From: Microbacterium luteolum
GTDB lineage: Bacteria > Actinomycetota > Actinomycetes > Actinomycetales > Microbacteriaceae
Direction of reading: 5' to 3'
Assembly (NCBI RefSeq): GCF_039533965.1
Contig: NZ_BAAAUN010000001.1
Coordinates: forward strand, 3,136,950 to 3,200,949
Length of the DNA stretch: 64,000 nucleotides
Shown: positions 24,813-33,244 of the stretch, piece after piece
Numbering within the stretch: position 1 is the first letter of the stretch
How the letters are laid out: each line of letters starts with the position of its first letter
Translations under genes and position numbers: made by a program
The notes under the pieces: model-generated
Told to the model about the DNA's origin: nothing
Database searches by the model: none
Seen by the model: the letters and a program-made list of their open reading frames with translations, nothing else

Positions 24813-26348
24813 TCAGGCGCGGGTCACGTCCAGCTCGATGACCGACCACGACAGCGGCGGGAGCGTCGAGCGCACGGCGCCGTCGACGACCTCGGCACGC
24901 GCGAGCGGCACCATGTGCACGGAATCGGGAGCCGTCTCGAGGTTCGCCGTGTGGCGGTCGCCGCCCTCGGGGATGGTCAGCGTCTCGGCGTTCACGACGC
25001 GCAGGTCGCCGAGCCCGTGCAGGTCGATCGTGAGGTCGCTCTCCTCGTCGAGCGAGCGGTTGGCGACGAACACCACGACACGTCCGGTGGCCTCGTCCCA
25101 GGTCGCCGCCGCATCGACCGCGTCGACGCCGCCGTAGCGCTTCGTCTCGATCTGCGGGGCGGCGACCGCGAGCCGCAGGATCCGACCCTTCGCCAGGCGC
25201 GCCATCCGCTCGAACGGCCAGAAGCTCGTCTGGCGCCACGCGGCCCCGCCCTCCTCCGAGCGGATCGGCGCGATCACGTTCACGAGCTGCGCCTGGTTGG
25301 CGATCTTCACTCGGTCGCCGTGGCGCAGCAGGCTGTTGAGCAGAGTGCCGACGACGACGGCATCCGTCACCGAATAGGTGTCCTCGATGAGGCGAGGATG
25401 CTGTCGCCAGCCGGCCTTCTCGATCTCGCCCGCCTCGACGTCGTTGTACTTGACCTGGTCCCACACGTTCCACTCGTCGAACGAGATGTCGACCTGCTTG
25501 GTGTGCTTGCCCGCTGCCTTGACCGCGTCGACCGTCGCGATGACGCCCTCGATGAAGGCATCCATGTCGACCGACTCCGCGAGGAACGACTCCGCGTCGC
25601 CGTCGTGCTCCTGGTAGTACGCGTGCATCGAGACGAAGTCGACCTCGTCGTAGGCGTGGCTGAGCACGGTGTGCTCCCAGGTGCCGAAGGTCGGCATCGA
25701 GCGGCCGGAGGAACCCACGGCGACCAGCTCGATCGACGGGTCGACGAGCTTCATGGCCTTGGCGGACTCCTGCGCGAGACGGCCGTACTCTGTCGCCGTC
25801 TTGCCGCCGATCTGCCACGGCCCGTCGAGCTCGTTGCCGAGGCACCAGAGCTTGATGTCGAAGGGCTGCTCTGCGCCGTTCTTGCGGCGAAGGTCCGACC
25901 AGTACGTACCGCCGGGGTGGTTCGCGTACTCCACGAGCGCGCGGGCCTCCTCGACGCCCCGGGTGCCGAGGTTGACCGCCTCCATGACCTCGACGTCGGC
26001 CTCCTTCGCCCAGTCCATGAACTCGTGCAGGCCGAACGCGTTGGTCTCGATCGTGTGCCACGCGCCGTCGATGCGCACGGGCCGATCCTCGGCGGGCCCG
26101 ACGCCGTCCTCCCAGCGGTAGCCGGAGACGAAGTTGCCGCCGGGGTAGCGGACCACGGTCGGGCCCATCTCCTTCACCAGTGCGAGCACGTCCTGACGGA
26201 ATCCACGCGCATCGGCCTGCGGGTGGCCGGGTTCGTAGATGCCGGTGTAGACGCAGCGGCCCATGTGCTCGACGAACGAGCCGAAGAGCCTCCGGGGGAC
26301 GTCGGCGATCGTGAAGTCGCGGTCGATGGTGATGCGGGCCTGAGACAT
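24813..26348 (-). CDS. abfA: Alpha-L-arabinofuranosidase, GH51
   Basis: A 511-residue GH51 enzyme. The acid/base is Glu173 in CLGNELDGPW and the nucleophile is Glu292 in SFDEWNVW; SVLSHAYDEVDFVSMHAYY is also characteristic. There is no signal peptide, so it acts in the cytoplasm, removing alpha-L-arabinofuranosyl units from imported arabino-oligosaccharides. It is the last gene of an operon with two CUT1 permeases and a binding lipoprotein, 54 bases after the second permease gene, with a ribosome site before the ATG. The product L-arabinose would feed araA-araB-araD at 48333-52221. Confidence 0.93.
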   Translation of the reverse strand: MSQARITIDRDFTIADVPRRLFGSFVEHMGRCVYTGIYEPGHPQADARGFRQDVLALVKEMGPTVVRYPGGNFVSGYRWEDGVGPAEDRPVRIDGAWHTIETNAFGLHEFMDWAKEADVEVMEAVNLGTRGVEEARALVEYANHPGGTYWSDLRRKNGAEQPFDIKLWCLGNELDGPWQIGGKTATEYGRLAQESAKAMKLVDPSIELVAVGSSGRSMPTFGTWEHTVLSHAYDEVDFVSMHAYYQEHDGDAESFLAESVDMDAFIEGVIATVDAVKAAGKHTKQVDISFDEWNVWDQVKYNDVEAGEIEKAGWRQHPRLIEDTYSVTDAVVVGTLLNSLLRHGDRVKIANQAQLVNVIAPIRSEEGGAAWRQTSFWPFERMARLAKGRILRLAVAAPQIETKRYGGVDAVDAAATWDEATGRVVVFVANRSLDEESDLTIDLHGLGDLRVVNAETLTIPEGGDRHTANLETAPDSVHMVPLARAEVVDGAVRSTLPPLSWSVIELDVTRA

Positions 26349-26402
26349 TGCTCTCCTAGTGAGTGGGCCGTGGGTGTGGGAACGGATGCCGCGAGGGCAG
26401 GG

Positions 26403-27320
26403 CTACTGACCGCCGAAGCCGCTCGTCGCGACTCCCTTGACGATCTGCTTCTGGAAGATGAGGAACACGACGATGAGCGGAAGTGCGGCGAGCACGGCCT
26501 GCGCCATGACCTGCGCGTACTGCACGCCGTACGCGCTGATCACCGTCTGGAGTCCGACCGGCAGCGTCATCAGCGTGGTGTCGTTGATGACGAGGAACGG
26601 CCAGAGGAAGTTGTTCCAGGCGGCGATGAACACGAAGATGCCGACGGATGCCATGATCGGGCGGGACAGCGGCAGCACGATCGACCAGAAGATGCGCAGA
26701 CGACCGGCGCCGTCGACGCGGGCCGCGTCTTCGAGCTCGATCGGGATCGCGTCGAAGAACCGCTTCAGGATGAACACCATCGCGGGTGCGACGACCTGCG
26801 GCAGGATCAGGCCCCAATAGGTGTCGATCAGGTTGAACGCGAGCATCTCGTAGAACAGCGGGATGATCAGCACCTGCGGCGGCACCACGATCGAGGCGAT
26901 GATGACGACGAACAGCCACTTGCGTCCGGTGAAATCCAGTCGCGAGAAGGCGTACGCGGCCAGCGCCGAGATCGTCAGCGTGATCAGGGTGATCGCGACC
27001 GAGGTCCAGAGGCTGTTGAAGGCCCACGTGTACACGTTGCCCTGCGACAGGATCGCGGTGAACGCGTCGATCGTGGGGCCGGCGGCGCCGATCCAGCCGG
27101 GGTCGCCTGATGCGGCATCCGTCTCGGTCTTGAACGCGGTGGCGACGGCCCAGAGGAAGGGCAGCAGCCAGCCGATCGCGAGCAGCAGCAGGACGACGAA
27201 GGCCGTGATGCGCAGCGGCCCGAACGGCTTCTGGCCGGGCAGGTGCCCGCGGCGGGGCTTGCGCGTGTCGGGGGTGGTGATCGCCTCGGTGCGGGTGGCG
27301 GTGACGGTGGCGGTGGACAT
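26403..27320 (-). CDS. CUT1 sugar ABC transporter permease (MalG type)
   Basis: A 305-residue permease with six hydrophobic segments. The EAA-like loop that contacts the ATPase reads IELEDAARVDGAGRLRIFWSIVLPLSRP. The N-terminal 35 residues are hydrophilic. The ATG at 27320 shares a base with the stop of the MalF-type gene. It pairs with that gene for import of an oligosaccharide, probably an arabino-oligosaccharide given the GH51 gene behind it. The longer frame upstream of this ATG is a shadow of the neighbouring permease. Confidence 0.9.
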   Translation of the reverse strand: MSTATVTATRTEAITTPDTRKPRRGHLPGQKPFGPLRITAFVVLLLLAIGWLLPFLWAVATAFKTETDAASGDPGWIGAAGPTIDAFTAILSQGNVYTWAFNSLWTSVAITLITLTISALAAYAFSRLDFTGRKWLFVVIIASIVVPPQVLIIPLFYEMLAFNLIDTYWGLILPQVVAPAMVFILKRFFDAIPIELEDAARVDGAGRLRIFWSIVLPLSRPIMASVGIFVFIAAWNNFLWPFLVINDTTLMTLPVGLQTVISAYGVQYAQVMAQAVLAALPLIVVFLIFQKQIVKGVATSGFGGQ

Positions 27321-28285
27321 CAGAACTGCTCCTTCCGGCGGCGCGTGATGAGAGCCTGCACGACGCCGAGGATGACGATGAGAGCGAAGAAGACGTAGGA
27401 GATGGCGGCCGAGTAGCCGAACCGGTAGCTGACGAAACCGGCCTCGTAGATGTACTGGACGATCGAGCGGGTGGTGTCGCTCGCGACGCCACCGAGCATC
27501 TGGTACGCCTGGTCGAAGAGCTTCAGCGAGGCGAGGATCTGCAGGATCAGGATCAGGACGGTCGCCGGTCCCAGCTGCGGGAGCGTGATCGACCAGAACT
27601 GGCGCCAGGCGCCCGCGCCGTCGAGCGACGCCGCCTCGTACTGCTGCGGCGGGATGTTCTGCATCGCTGCCAGGTACAGCAGGAAGTTGAACCCGACGGT
27701 CCACCACACCGTGGCGATCACGATCGACAGCATGTTCGTGTCGGGGTTCTGCAGCCAGGCGAGCGGTTCGAGGCCGAAGAACTTCAGGATGTTGTTGGCC
27801 GCGCCGACCTGCGGGTTGAAGATCCAGACCCAGATCTGCGAGATCACGGTCGAGGCGAGAAGGAACGGCATGAAGAACGACAGCCGCCAGAGCCACTGGC
27901 CGGGGATGCCGCGGTCGACGAGGGCGGCCATCACGAGGGCGATCACGACGAGCGGCACCGTGGAGAGCAGCGTGAACCACACGGTGTTCCCCATCGACTG
28001 CCACATCTTCGGATCGCCGAGCGCCTCGACGTAGTTGGCGAAGCCGACGAACGCGCCGCCGGCGCCGGTCAGCGACTGATCCGTGAAGCTGAGGATGATG
28101 CCGTGCACGATCGGCCAGGCCAGGAACAGGATGAAGGCCACGAGGAACGGGGCGAGGAAGGCCCAGCTGATCAGCTGCTCGCGGTTGCGGGAGCCGGGGC
28201 GGCGGGCGGGAGCCGCGGTCTTCGATCCGGTGACGATGGTGCGCGTGGAATCGGTGGAGCCGATGGCGGAGGTCGAGGTGGTCAT
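27320..28285 (-). CDS. CUT1 sugar ABC transporter permease (MalF type)
   Basis: A 321-residue inner-membrane permease with six main helices and the EAA-like loop YEAASLDGAGAWRQFWSITLPQLGP. The start codon overlaps the end of the binding-protein gene (ATGA) and the stop overlaps the MalG-type gene by one base, so all three are translationally coupled. No ATPase gene lies in the operon; actinobacterial CUT1 systems commonly share one MsiK-type ATPase encoded elsewhere. Confidence 0.9.
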   Translation of the reverse strand: MTTSTSAIGSTDSTRTIVTGSKTAAPARRPGSRNREQLISWAFLAPFLVAFILFLAWPIVHGIILSFTDQSLTGAGGAFVGFANYVEALGDPKMWQSMGNTVWFTLLSTVPLVVIALVMAALVDRGIPGQWLWRLSFFMPFLLASTVISQIWVWIFNPQVGAANNILKFFGLEPLAWLQNPDTNMLSIVIATVWWTVGFNFLLYLAAMQNIPPQQYEAASLDGAGAWRQFWSITLPQLGPATVLILILQILASLKLFDQAYQMLGGVASDTTRSIVQYIYEAGFVSYRFGYSAAISYVFFALIVILGVVQALITRRRKEQF

Positions 28286-29625
28286 GATCCGAACGTCCCT
28301 TCGGGGTCAGCCGGGTTGGGCTGTCGGAGCAGAGTGTTGACGCGTGCCTCGAAGCGGTCGATCGCGGCAGCGGGGTCGTCGCCCGAGAGCAGCACGCCCT
28401 GCACGGCGGCGCCGAACTCGGACTGGAAGTTCGATCCCGATCCGGTGAACCACGCGGTCGGGTCGTAGACGACGTGCTGCGCGGCATCGGCGTAGTGCGC
28501 CTGCGGGATGAGGTCGTCGTATTCGGGGGACTCCGTGACCGGGAGGAAGGCGGGGATGTGCCCGGCCTCGGCCCACCCGAAGGATCCCTTCAGCATGTCG
28601 GCGACGAACTGGTAGGTCAGGTCGCGACGGACGGGGTCGGCGTTCGTCTGGTGCGGGAGCACGAAGGAGTGCGAGTCGGCGTAGACGGCCGGGGTCCCGA
28701 ACAGGGTGGGGATCATGGTCGCGTCGAAGGGGAGTTCCGCCGCCTGCATCGTGCGCAGCTCCCAGACGCCGGTGAAGAGCATGCCGCTCTTGCCGGTCGC
28801 GAACTCGGCGACAGCGCTGCCGTAGTCGGCCTGCGCGAGCGCGATCTCGCCGTCGAGGAGCGTGCGCATCAGCGACAGCGACTCGACGGCGACGTCCTTG
28901 TCGATCTCGGCGGGGCCGCCCGGCGGAAGCTCGATGGCGCCGCCGTGCTGCGAATAGAAGGTGTAGAACAGGCGCCACATCTGGGCGCCGTCGCCGAGGT
29001 AGCCGTAGGACAGCGCGTGCCCCTCGGCCTTGCCGCCCACTTCGCGCAGCTGGTCGAGGAACTCCTCGGGGGACGAGGTCTCGGTGAGCCGGCCGTCGCT
29101 GTCGAGGACCCCGGCCGCGTCGCAGATGTCGGTGTTGAACATCATCACGAACGGGTGGGCGTCGAGCGCGATGCTGTACATGCCCTCGCCGACGAAGCCC
29201 TTCTCCCAGATCGGCTTCGGGAACGTCGAGCTGTCGATGCCGAGCGAGGCGAGCTTGTCGACGTCCCAGCGGTCGAGCAGGCCGCCCGGTGCCCAGCCGA
29301 CGGTGCGGGTGGCGTGCATGATCGCGACGTCGGGTGCGCGGCCGCCGGCGCCCGCCATCGCGAGCTTCGTGTAGTACGGCGTACCCCAGGCGAGCACGGT
29401 GGGACGGATGCGGAACGCGCTCTGCGCGCCGTTCACGTCGTCGAGCAGCTGCGACATGGTGACACCGTCGCCTCCGGAGAGCAGGTGCCAGAACTGCAGC
29501 GTCTGGGGTCCCGAGCCGGGGACCGCACCGGGTGCGCAGCCGGCGAGCAGGGCTGTGCCGGCGGCCACCGAGGCGGCGGTCAGGAACTGCCTACGGGACA
29601 GATCGAGTGGGGGCGTCATCGTCAC
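28282..29625 (-). CDS. Sugar-binding lipoprotein (CUT1), twin-arginine type signal
   Basis: A 447-residue extracellular solute-binding protein (family 1). The N-terminus DLSRRQFLTAASVAAGTALLAGC combines a twin-arginine motif (Arg11-Arg12) with a lipobox Cys30, suggesting Tat export followed by lipidation. The mature protein has the usual two-lobed form (LQFWHLLSGGDGVTMSQLL at its start). It delivers sugar to the permeases encoded immediately downstream. The promoter region holds the perfect palindrome at 29658-29673, so the operon is probably under the LacI protein encoded just upstream at 29715. Confidence 0.9.
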   Translation of the reverse strand: MTMTPPLDLSRRQFLTAASVAAGTALLAGCAPGAVPGSGPQTLQFWHLLSGGDGVTMSQLLDDVNGAQSAFRIRPTVLAWGTPYYTKLAMAGAGGRAPDVAIMHATRTVGWAPGGLLDRWDVDKLASLGIDSSTFPKPIWEKGFVGEGMYSIALDAHPFVMMFNTDICDAAGVLDSDGRLTETSSPEEFLDQLREVGGKAEGHALSYGYLGDGAQMWRLFYTFYSQHGGAIELPPGGPAEIDKDVAVESLSLMRTLLDGEIALAQADYGSAVAEFATGKSGMLFTGVWELRTMQAAELPFDATMIPTLFGTPAVYADSHSFVLPHQTNADPVRRDLTYQFVADMLKGSFGWAEAGHIPAFLPVTESPEYDDLIPQAHYADAAQHVVYDPTAWFTGSGSNFQSEFGAAVQGVLLSGDDPAAAIDRFEARVNTLLRQPNPADPEGTFGS

Positions 29626-29657
29626 TCCTTCGTGACCGGTGGGTGGACGACCTCATC

Positions 29658-29673
29658 ATTACATCGATGTAAT
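29658..29673 (-). promoter_or_regulatory. LacI-type operator of the GH51 operon
   Basis: Perfect 16-bp palindrome attacatcgatgtaat, 33 bases before the binding-protein start codon. A related imperfect site, tacaacgatgta (30799-30810), lies upstream of the LacI gene at 29715-30761, suggesting that regulator controls both the operon and itself. Confidence 0.8.
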
Positions 29674-29714
29674 CGGCGCGCAAGAAGCAGAACCGGATTA
29701 GGTCGAATGGCGTT

Positions 29715-30761
29715 TCAGGGGCGGTAGCCCGCGGGGCGCCCTGCGGTGCTCGCGCGCTCGAGGAGATGGTGTGACAGCGTGAGGGAGCGCGGCGGGGTGC
29801 TGCGATCGTCCATTCGCGATTCGAGCAGACCGAGCGCGGCCTCGGCGAACGCGCGACGGTCGAAGGCCACCGAGGTGAGCGCGGGGGAGGTGTACTTCGA
29901 GAACTCCACGTCGTCGAAGCCCGTGACGATCACGTCGTCGGGAACGCGGATGCCGTGATCGTGCAGCGTGTGCAGGGCTCCGAGCGCCAGCGAGTCGGTG
30001 AAGGCCACGATCGCGTCGAACGCGACTCCGCGGGCGAGCAGGGTGCGCGCGGCATCCGCTCCTCCCGACATCGACCAGGGCAGGCGGTTCACCTCGAGCG
30101 CCGGGTCCCGCGGGATGCCGGCTTCACGCAGGGCGTCGTGCACGCCTTCGAGTCGGAGCCGGCTGGTCGCCGTCGCGACGGACGGGTCGTCATCGGCGCC
30201 GACGACCGCGATCCTCGTGGCGCCGCGCGAGAGCACATGTCGGGTGGCATCCGCGGCGGCCACGCGACTGTCGATGCGCACGTGGTCGGCCCTGTTCTGC
30301 TCGACCTCGCCGATCACGACCAGGGGCGGGAGGCGGTCGGCGTACTTGATCACGCTGTCCTCGAGGCGGATGGGGTTGAGGATCAGCCCGTCGACGAGGT
30401 GCGCCCTGGCACGCGAGACGAGCTCCTTCTCGCGCTCGGGCTCCGACGCGGTCTCCTCGATCTGCACGGCCAGGCCCCGCTCGTGCGCGGCCTCCACGAT
30501 GCGGTGCATGAGCTCGGCGGAGAAGGCGGTGGCGAGATCGGGAAGAGCCACCGCGATGATGCCGGACCGACCCTTGCGGAGTCCGCGCGCGCTCAGATTC
30601 GGGACGAAGTCGAGCTGCGTCATCGCGGACTCGACCCTGGCGCGCGTCTCCTCGCGCACGGCCACGGTTCCGGTGACGACGTTCGAGACCGTCTTGATCG
30701 ACACCCCGGCGAGGGCGGCGACGTCTTTCATCGTCGCGCGTGGCGGGGGCGTCGCTGTCAT
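29715..30761 (-). CDS. LacI-family regulator of the GH51 arabinoside operon
   Basis: A 348-residue LacI/GalR protein: helix-turn-helix MKDVAALAGVSIKTVSNVVTG (first 20 residues of the domain at about 11-30), hinge around LSARGLRKGRSG, and a sugar-binding core ending TSVAFDRRAFAEAAL. It is encoded directly upstream of the binding-protein gene on the same strand. Palindromes of the type (t)tacatcgatgta(a) lie both before its own start and before the transporter operon. The inducer is probably arabinose or an arabino-oligosaccharide, inferred from the GH51 gene. Confidence 0.92.
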   Translation of the reverse strand: MTATPPPRATMKDVAALAGVSIKTVSNVVTGTVAVREETRARVESAMTQLDFVPNLSARGLRKGRSGIIAVALPDLATAFSAELMHRIVEAAHERGLAVQIEETASEPEREKELVSRARAHLVDGLILNPIRLEDSVIKYADRLPPLVVIGEVEQNRADHVRIDSRVAAADATRHVLSRGATRIAVVGADDDPSVATATSRLRLEGVHDALREAGIPRDPALEVNRLPWSMSGGADAARTLLARGVAFDAIVAFTDSLALGALHTLHDHGIRVPDDVIVTGFDDVEFSKYTSPALTSVAFDRRAFAEAALGLLESRMDDRSTPPRSLTLSHHLLERASTAGRPAGYRP

Positions 30762-30839
30762 CCGGTCAGCCTAGTGGGGACCGTCTCCGGCGGGGGAGTA
30801 CAACGATGTAGCCGGATGGCTCGCGGCTATCATGGCGCC

Positions 30840-32099
30840 ATGGGCAACGAACGCAACTGGGCGGGCAACCTCACGTATCGCGCATCCCGTGTGGAGCATC
30901 CTTCGTCGACGGAGGAGCTGGCCGCGCTGCTCGCACAGGGCGGCGCCCTTCGGATGCTGGGATCACGGCACAGCTTCAACGACCTCGCCGACACCGACGG
31001 TCTGCTCGTGGCCCTCGACGCCCTGCCCGCGGTGTTCGAGGTGAACGAGGCGCGCGATGCCGTCCGCGTCTCGGGGGGTCTCCGCTACGGCGACATCGCG
31101 CCGCTGCTCCAGGCGGAGGGGCTCGCGCTGGCGAACCTCGCCTCGCTCCCGCACATCTCGGTGGCCGGCGCGATCATCACCGGCACGCACGGCTCCGGAG
31201 ACGCGATCGGCTCGCTGTCGAGCGCGGTGCGGGCGCTCACGATCATCACGCCGGCAGGCGAGACCCGCACGCTGCGCCGAGGTGACGACGACTTCGACGG
31301 TGCGGTGGTGAGTCTCGGCGCGCTCGGAGCCGTCGTCGACCTGACCCTCGACGTCGAGCCCACCTACGAGGTCGCGCAGCACGTGTTCGAGCATCCGGAC
31401 TGGGACGCGATCCTCCGCGACTTCGACGATGCGACCGCGGCCGGCACGAGCGTGAGCATCTTCTCCACCTGGCAGCGCACCGACATCGCCGACCAGATCT
31501 GGGTCAAGCAGCGCCTCCCCGAGGCGCACGAGGCCGCGCGGGAGTCGCTGTTCGACCGCCTCGGCGCGGCGGCCGCCGTGAGCAAGCGGCATCCGATCCT
31601 CGGTGTCGATCCGGTGGCCTGCACGGATCAGCTGGGCGTGCCGGGACCCTGGTCCGAACGGCTGGCCCACTTCAAGCTCGAGTTCACGCCCTCGGCCGGT
31701 GCCGAGATCCAGAGTGAGTACCTCGTCCCTCGCGCCGACGCGGTCGCCGCGATCCAGGCCGTGCGCACGCTCGCCGGCCAGATCGCTCCGCTGCTGCTGG
31801 TCAACGAGATCCGCACCGTGCGGGCCGACAGCCTCTGGCTGAGCTCATCGTTCGAGACGGATGCCGTCGGCATCCACTTCACGTGGAAGCCCGAGGAGGC
31901 CGCGGTCCGGGCGCTCCTCCCGGCGATCGAGGCGGCCCTGCCGCCGACGGCCCGCCCGCACTGGGGCAAGGTGTTCACGCTCGACGGCGCCGAGGTGCGC
32001 TCGCGCTACCCGCGGTTCGACGACTTCGCCGCCCTCGCCGCCCGCTTCGATCCCGAGAGCCGCCTGGTGAACCCGTACCTGGAGCGCCTCGGGCTGTAG
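30840..32099 (+). CDS. aldO: FAD-dependent alditol (xylitol) oxidase
   Basis: A 419-residue vanillyl-alcohol-oxidase-family flavoprotein. It closely follows the known AldO/xylitol oxidase pattern: NWAGNLTYRASR at the start, LGSRHSFND with His44 as the expected covalent FAD anchor, and LPHISVAGAIITGTHGSG in the FAD domain. These enzymes oxidise the terminal hydroxyl of xylitol, sorbitol or related alditols with oxygen, yielding hydrogen peroxide. The ATG at 30840 gives the family N-terminus; the frame is open much further upstream but not coding there. It is divergent from the LacI gene at 29715 and followed by a family B repeat. Confidence 0.88.
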   Translation: MGNERNWAGNLTYRASRVEHPSSTEELAALLAQGGALRMLGSRHSFNDLADTDGLLVALDALPAVFEVNEARDAVRVSGGLRYGDIAPLLQAEGLALANLASLPHISVAGAIITGTHGSGDAIGSLSSAVRALTIITPAGETRTLRRGDDDFDGAVVSLGALGAVVDLTLDVEPTYEVAQHVFEHPDWDAILRDFDDATAAGTSVSIFSTWQRTDIADQIWVKQRLPEAHEAARESLFDRLGAAAAVSKRHPILGVDPVACTDQLGVPGPWSERLAHFKLEFTPSAGAEIQSEYLVPRADAVAAIQAVRTLAGQIAPLLLVNEIRTVRADSLWLSSSFETDAVGIHFTWKPEEAAVRALLPAIEAALPPTARPHWGKVFTLDGAEVRSRYPRFDDFAALAARFDPESRLVNPYLERLGL

Positions 32100-32103
32100 C
32101 GGC

Positions 32104-32156
32104 CCTTCGACAGGCCCAGGGACCCAGGACAACCTGGGTTGCTGAGCTTGTCGAGG
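32104..32156. repeat. Family B palindromic repeat, copy 1
   Basis: Left arm 32104-32128 starts ccttcgacaggcccaggga, the loop is acaa, and right arm 32133-32156 ends ctgagcttgtcgagg. The two arms carry different cores (gggaccc and gcaaccc). It follows the alditol oxidase stop codon by five bases and may act as its terminator. Other copies: 39790-39855 and 46111-46161. Confidence 0.85.
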
Positions 32157-32184
32157 CATCGGATGCCGTTGCACCTGCAGGGTT

Positions 32185-32196
32185 GTTCTCGGTAAC
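32185..32196 (+). promoter_or_regulatory. Operator upstream of the LacI gene at 32225
   Basis: gttctcggtaac fits the LacI-family palindrome GTTnCCGGnAAC. The surrounding 21 bases (32183-32203) differ at one position from 34853-34873, which precedes the binding-protein gene of the same locus. Autoregulation is likely. Confidence 0.75.
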
Positions 32197-32224
32197 ATCG
32201 CCGGAGCAGCCGACGGAGGTGCGC

Positions 32225-33244
32225 ATGGTGAACGTCGGCTCGGACAAGCCCAACATCCGGCAGGTCGCGACGATCGCCGGGGTCTCGCACATGACCGTCT
32301 CCCGGGTGCTCAACGATCACCCGAACATCAAGCCCGACACCCGGCGGCGCGTGCTCGAGGCGATCGAGGAGCTCGACTACCGTCCGAACCTCGTCGCGCG
32401 GGCGCTGGCGACCCAGCGCACGCGTCGCATCGGCGTGATCGTCGAGAGCGCGGTGGCGCACGGCCCGACCAGCATCCTGCGGGCGATCGAGCTGTCCGCC
32501 CGCGCGGCGGGATATTCCGTCACACCCATCGCGCTGCACGAAGGCGATGCCCTCTCGCCCCAGGAGGCGGTCGACAACCTCGTCACGCAGGGTGTCGACG
32601 CGCTCTGCGTGATCGCTCCGCGGTCGTCGTCGGTCGCGGCGCTGCGCAGGATCGCCATCACGGTCCCCATGCTGGTCGTCAAGGCGGATGCGGACCCGAC
32701 GTTTCTCACGGTGTCGATCGATCAGCACGCCGGGACGACCCTCGTGGTCGACCATCTCGTCGCCCTCGGCCACCGCGACATCCTGCACATGTCCGGCCCT
32801 CTGGACTGGCTCGACGCGCGCGCCAGGGAGCGGGCTTTCCACTCGCGGGCGAAGTCGTGGGGCATCCGCGAACGGCCGATCGTGGTGGGGGACTGGACCG
32901 CCGACTTCGCGTACGACTTCGCCAAGGGCCTGCAGCGCCTGCCCGACTACACGGCCATCTTCGCCGCCAACGACGACATGGCGATCGGCCTCATCCACGG
33001 TCTGCACGACAAGGGCTTCGATGTGCCGAACGACCTCAGCGTCGTCGGCTTCGACGACGTGCCGCTGGCCCGGCACTTCCTGCCTCCGCTGACGACCGTG
33101 CGTCAGGACTTCGGCGCGCTGGGAATCGCCGTGGTCGAGATGCTCCGTGCCGCGATCGAAGGCAGGGAGATCCCGCCGCTCACCCGCATCCCCACCGAGC
33201 TGGTCGCCCGTGCGTCGTCCGCCGCTCCGCGGGAGGTGCGGTGA
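32225..33244 (+). CDS. LacI-family regulator of the galactofuranose-type transporter locus
   Basis: A 339-residue LacI/GalR regulator; helix-turn-helix NIRQVATIAGVSHMTVSRVLN (start of the domain near residue 10) and a sugar-binding core with the typical FAANDDMAIGLIHGLHDKG and VVGFDDVPLARHF. The ATG at 32225 follows an agg-rich ribosome site; the longer frame upstream is not coding. Its stop overlaps the GTG of the first ATPase gene, so regulator and ATPase are translated together. Near-identical operators precede this gene and the binding-protein gene at 34967. Confidence 0.92.
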   Translation: MVNVGSDKPNIRQVATIAGVSHMTVSRVLNDHPNIKPDTRRRVLEAIEELDYRPNLVARALATQRTRRIGVIVESAVAHGPTSILRAIELSARAAGYSVTPIALHEGDALSPQEAVDNLVTQGVDALCVIAPRSSSVAALRRIAITVPMLVVKADADPTFLTVSIDQHAGTTLVVDHLVALGHRDILHMSGPLDWLDARARERAFHSRAKSWGIRERPIVVGDWTADFAYDFAKGLQRLPDYTAIFAANDDMAIGLIHGLHDKGFDVPNDLSVVGFDDVPLARHFLPPLTTVRQDFGALGIAVVEMLRAAIEGREIPPLTRIPTELVARASSAAPREVR

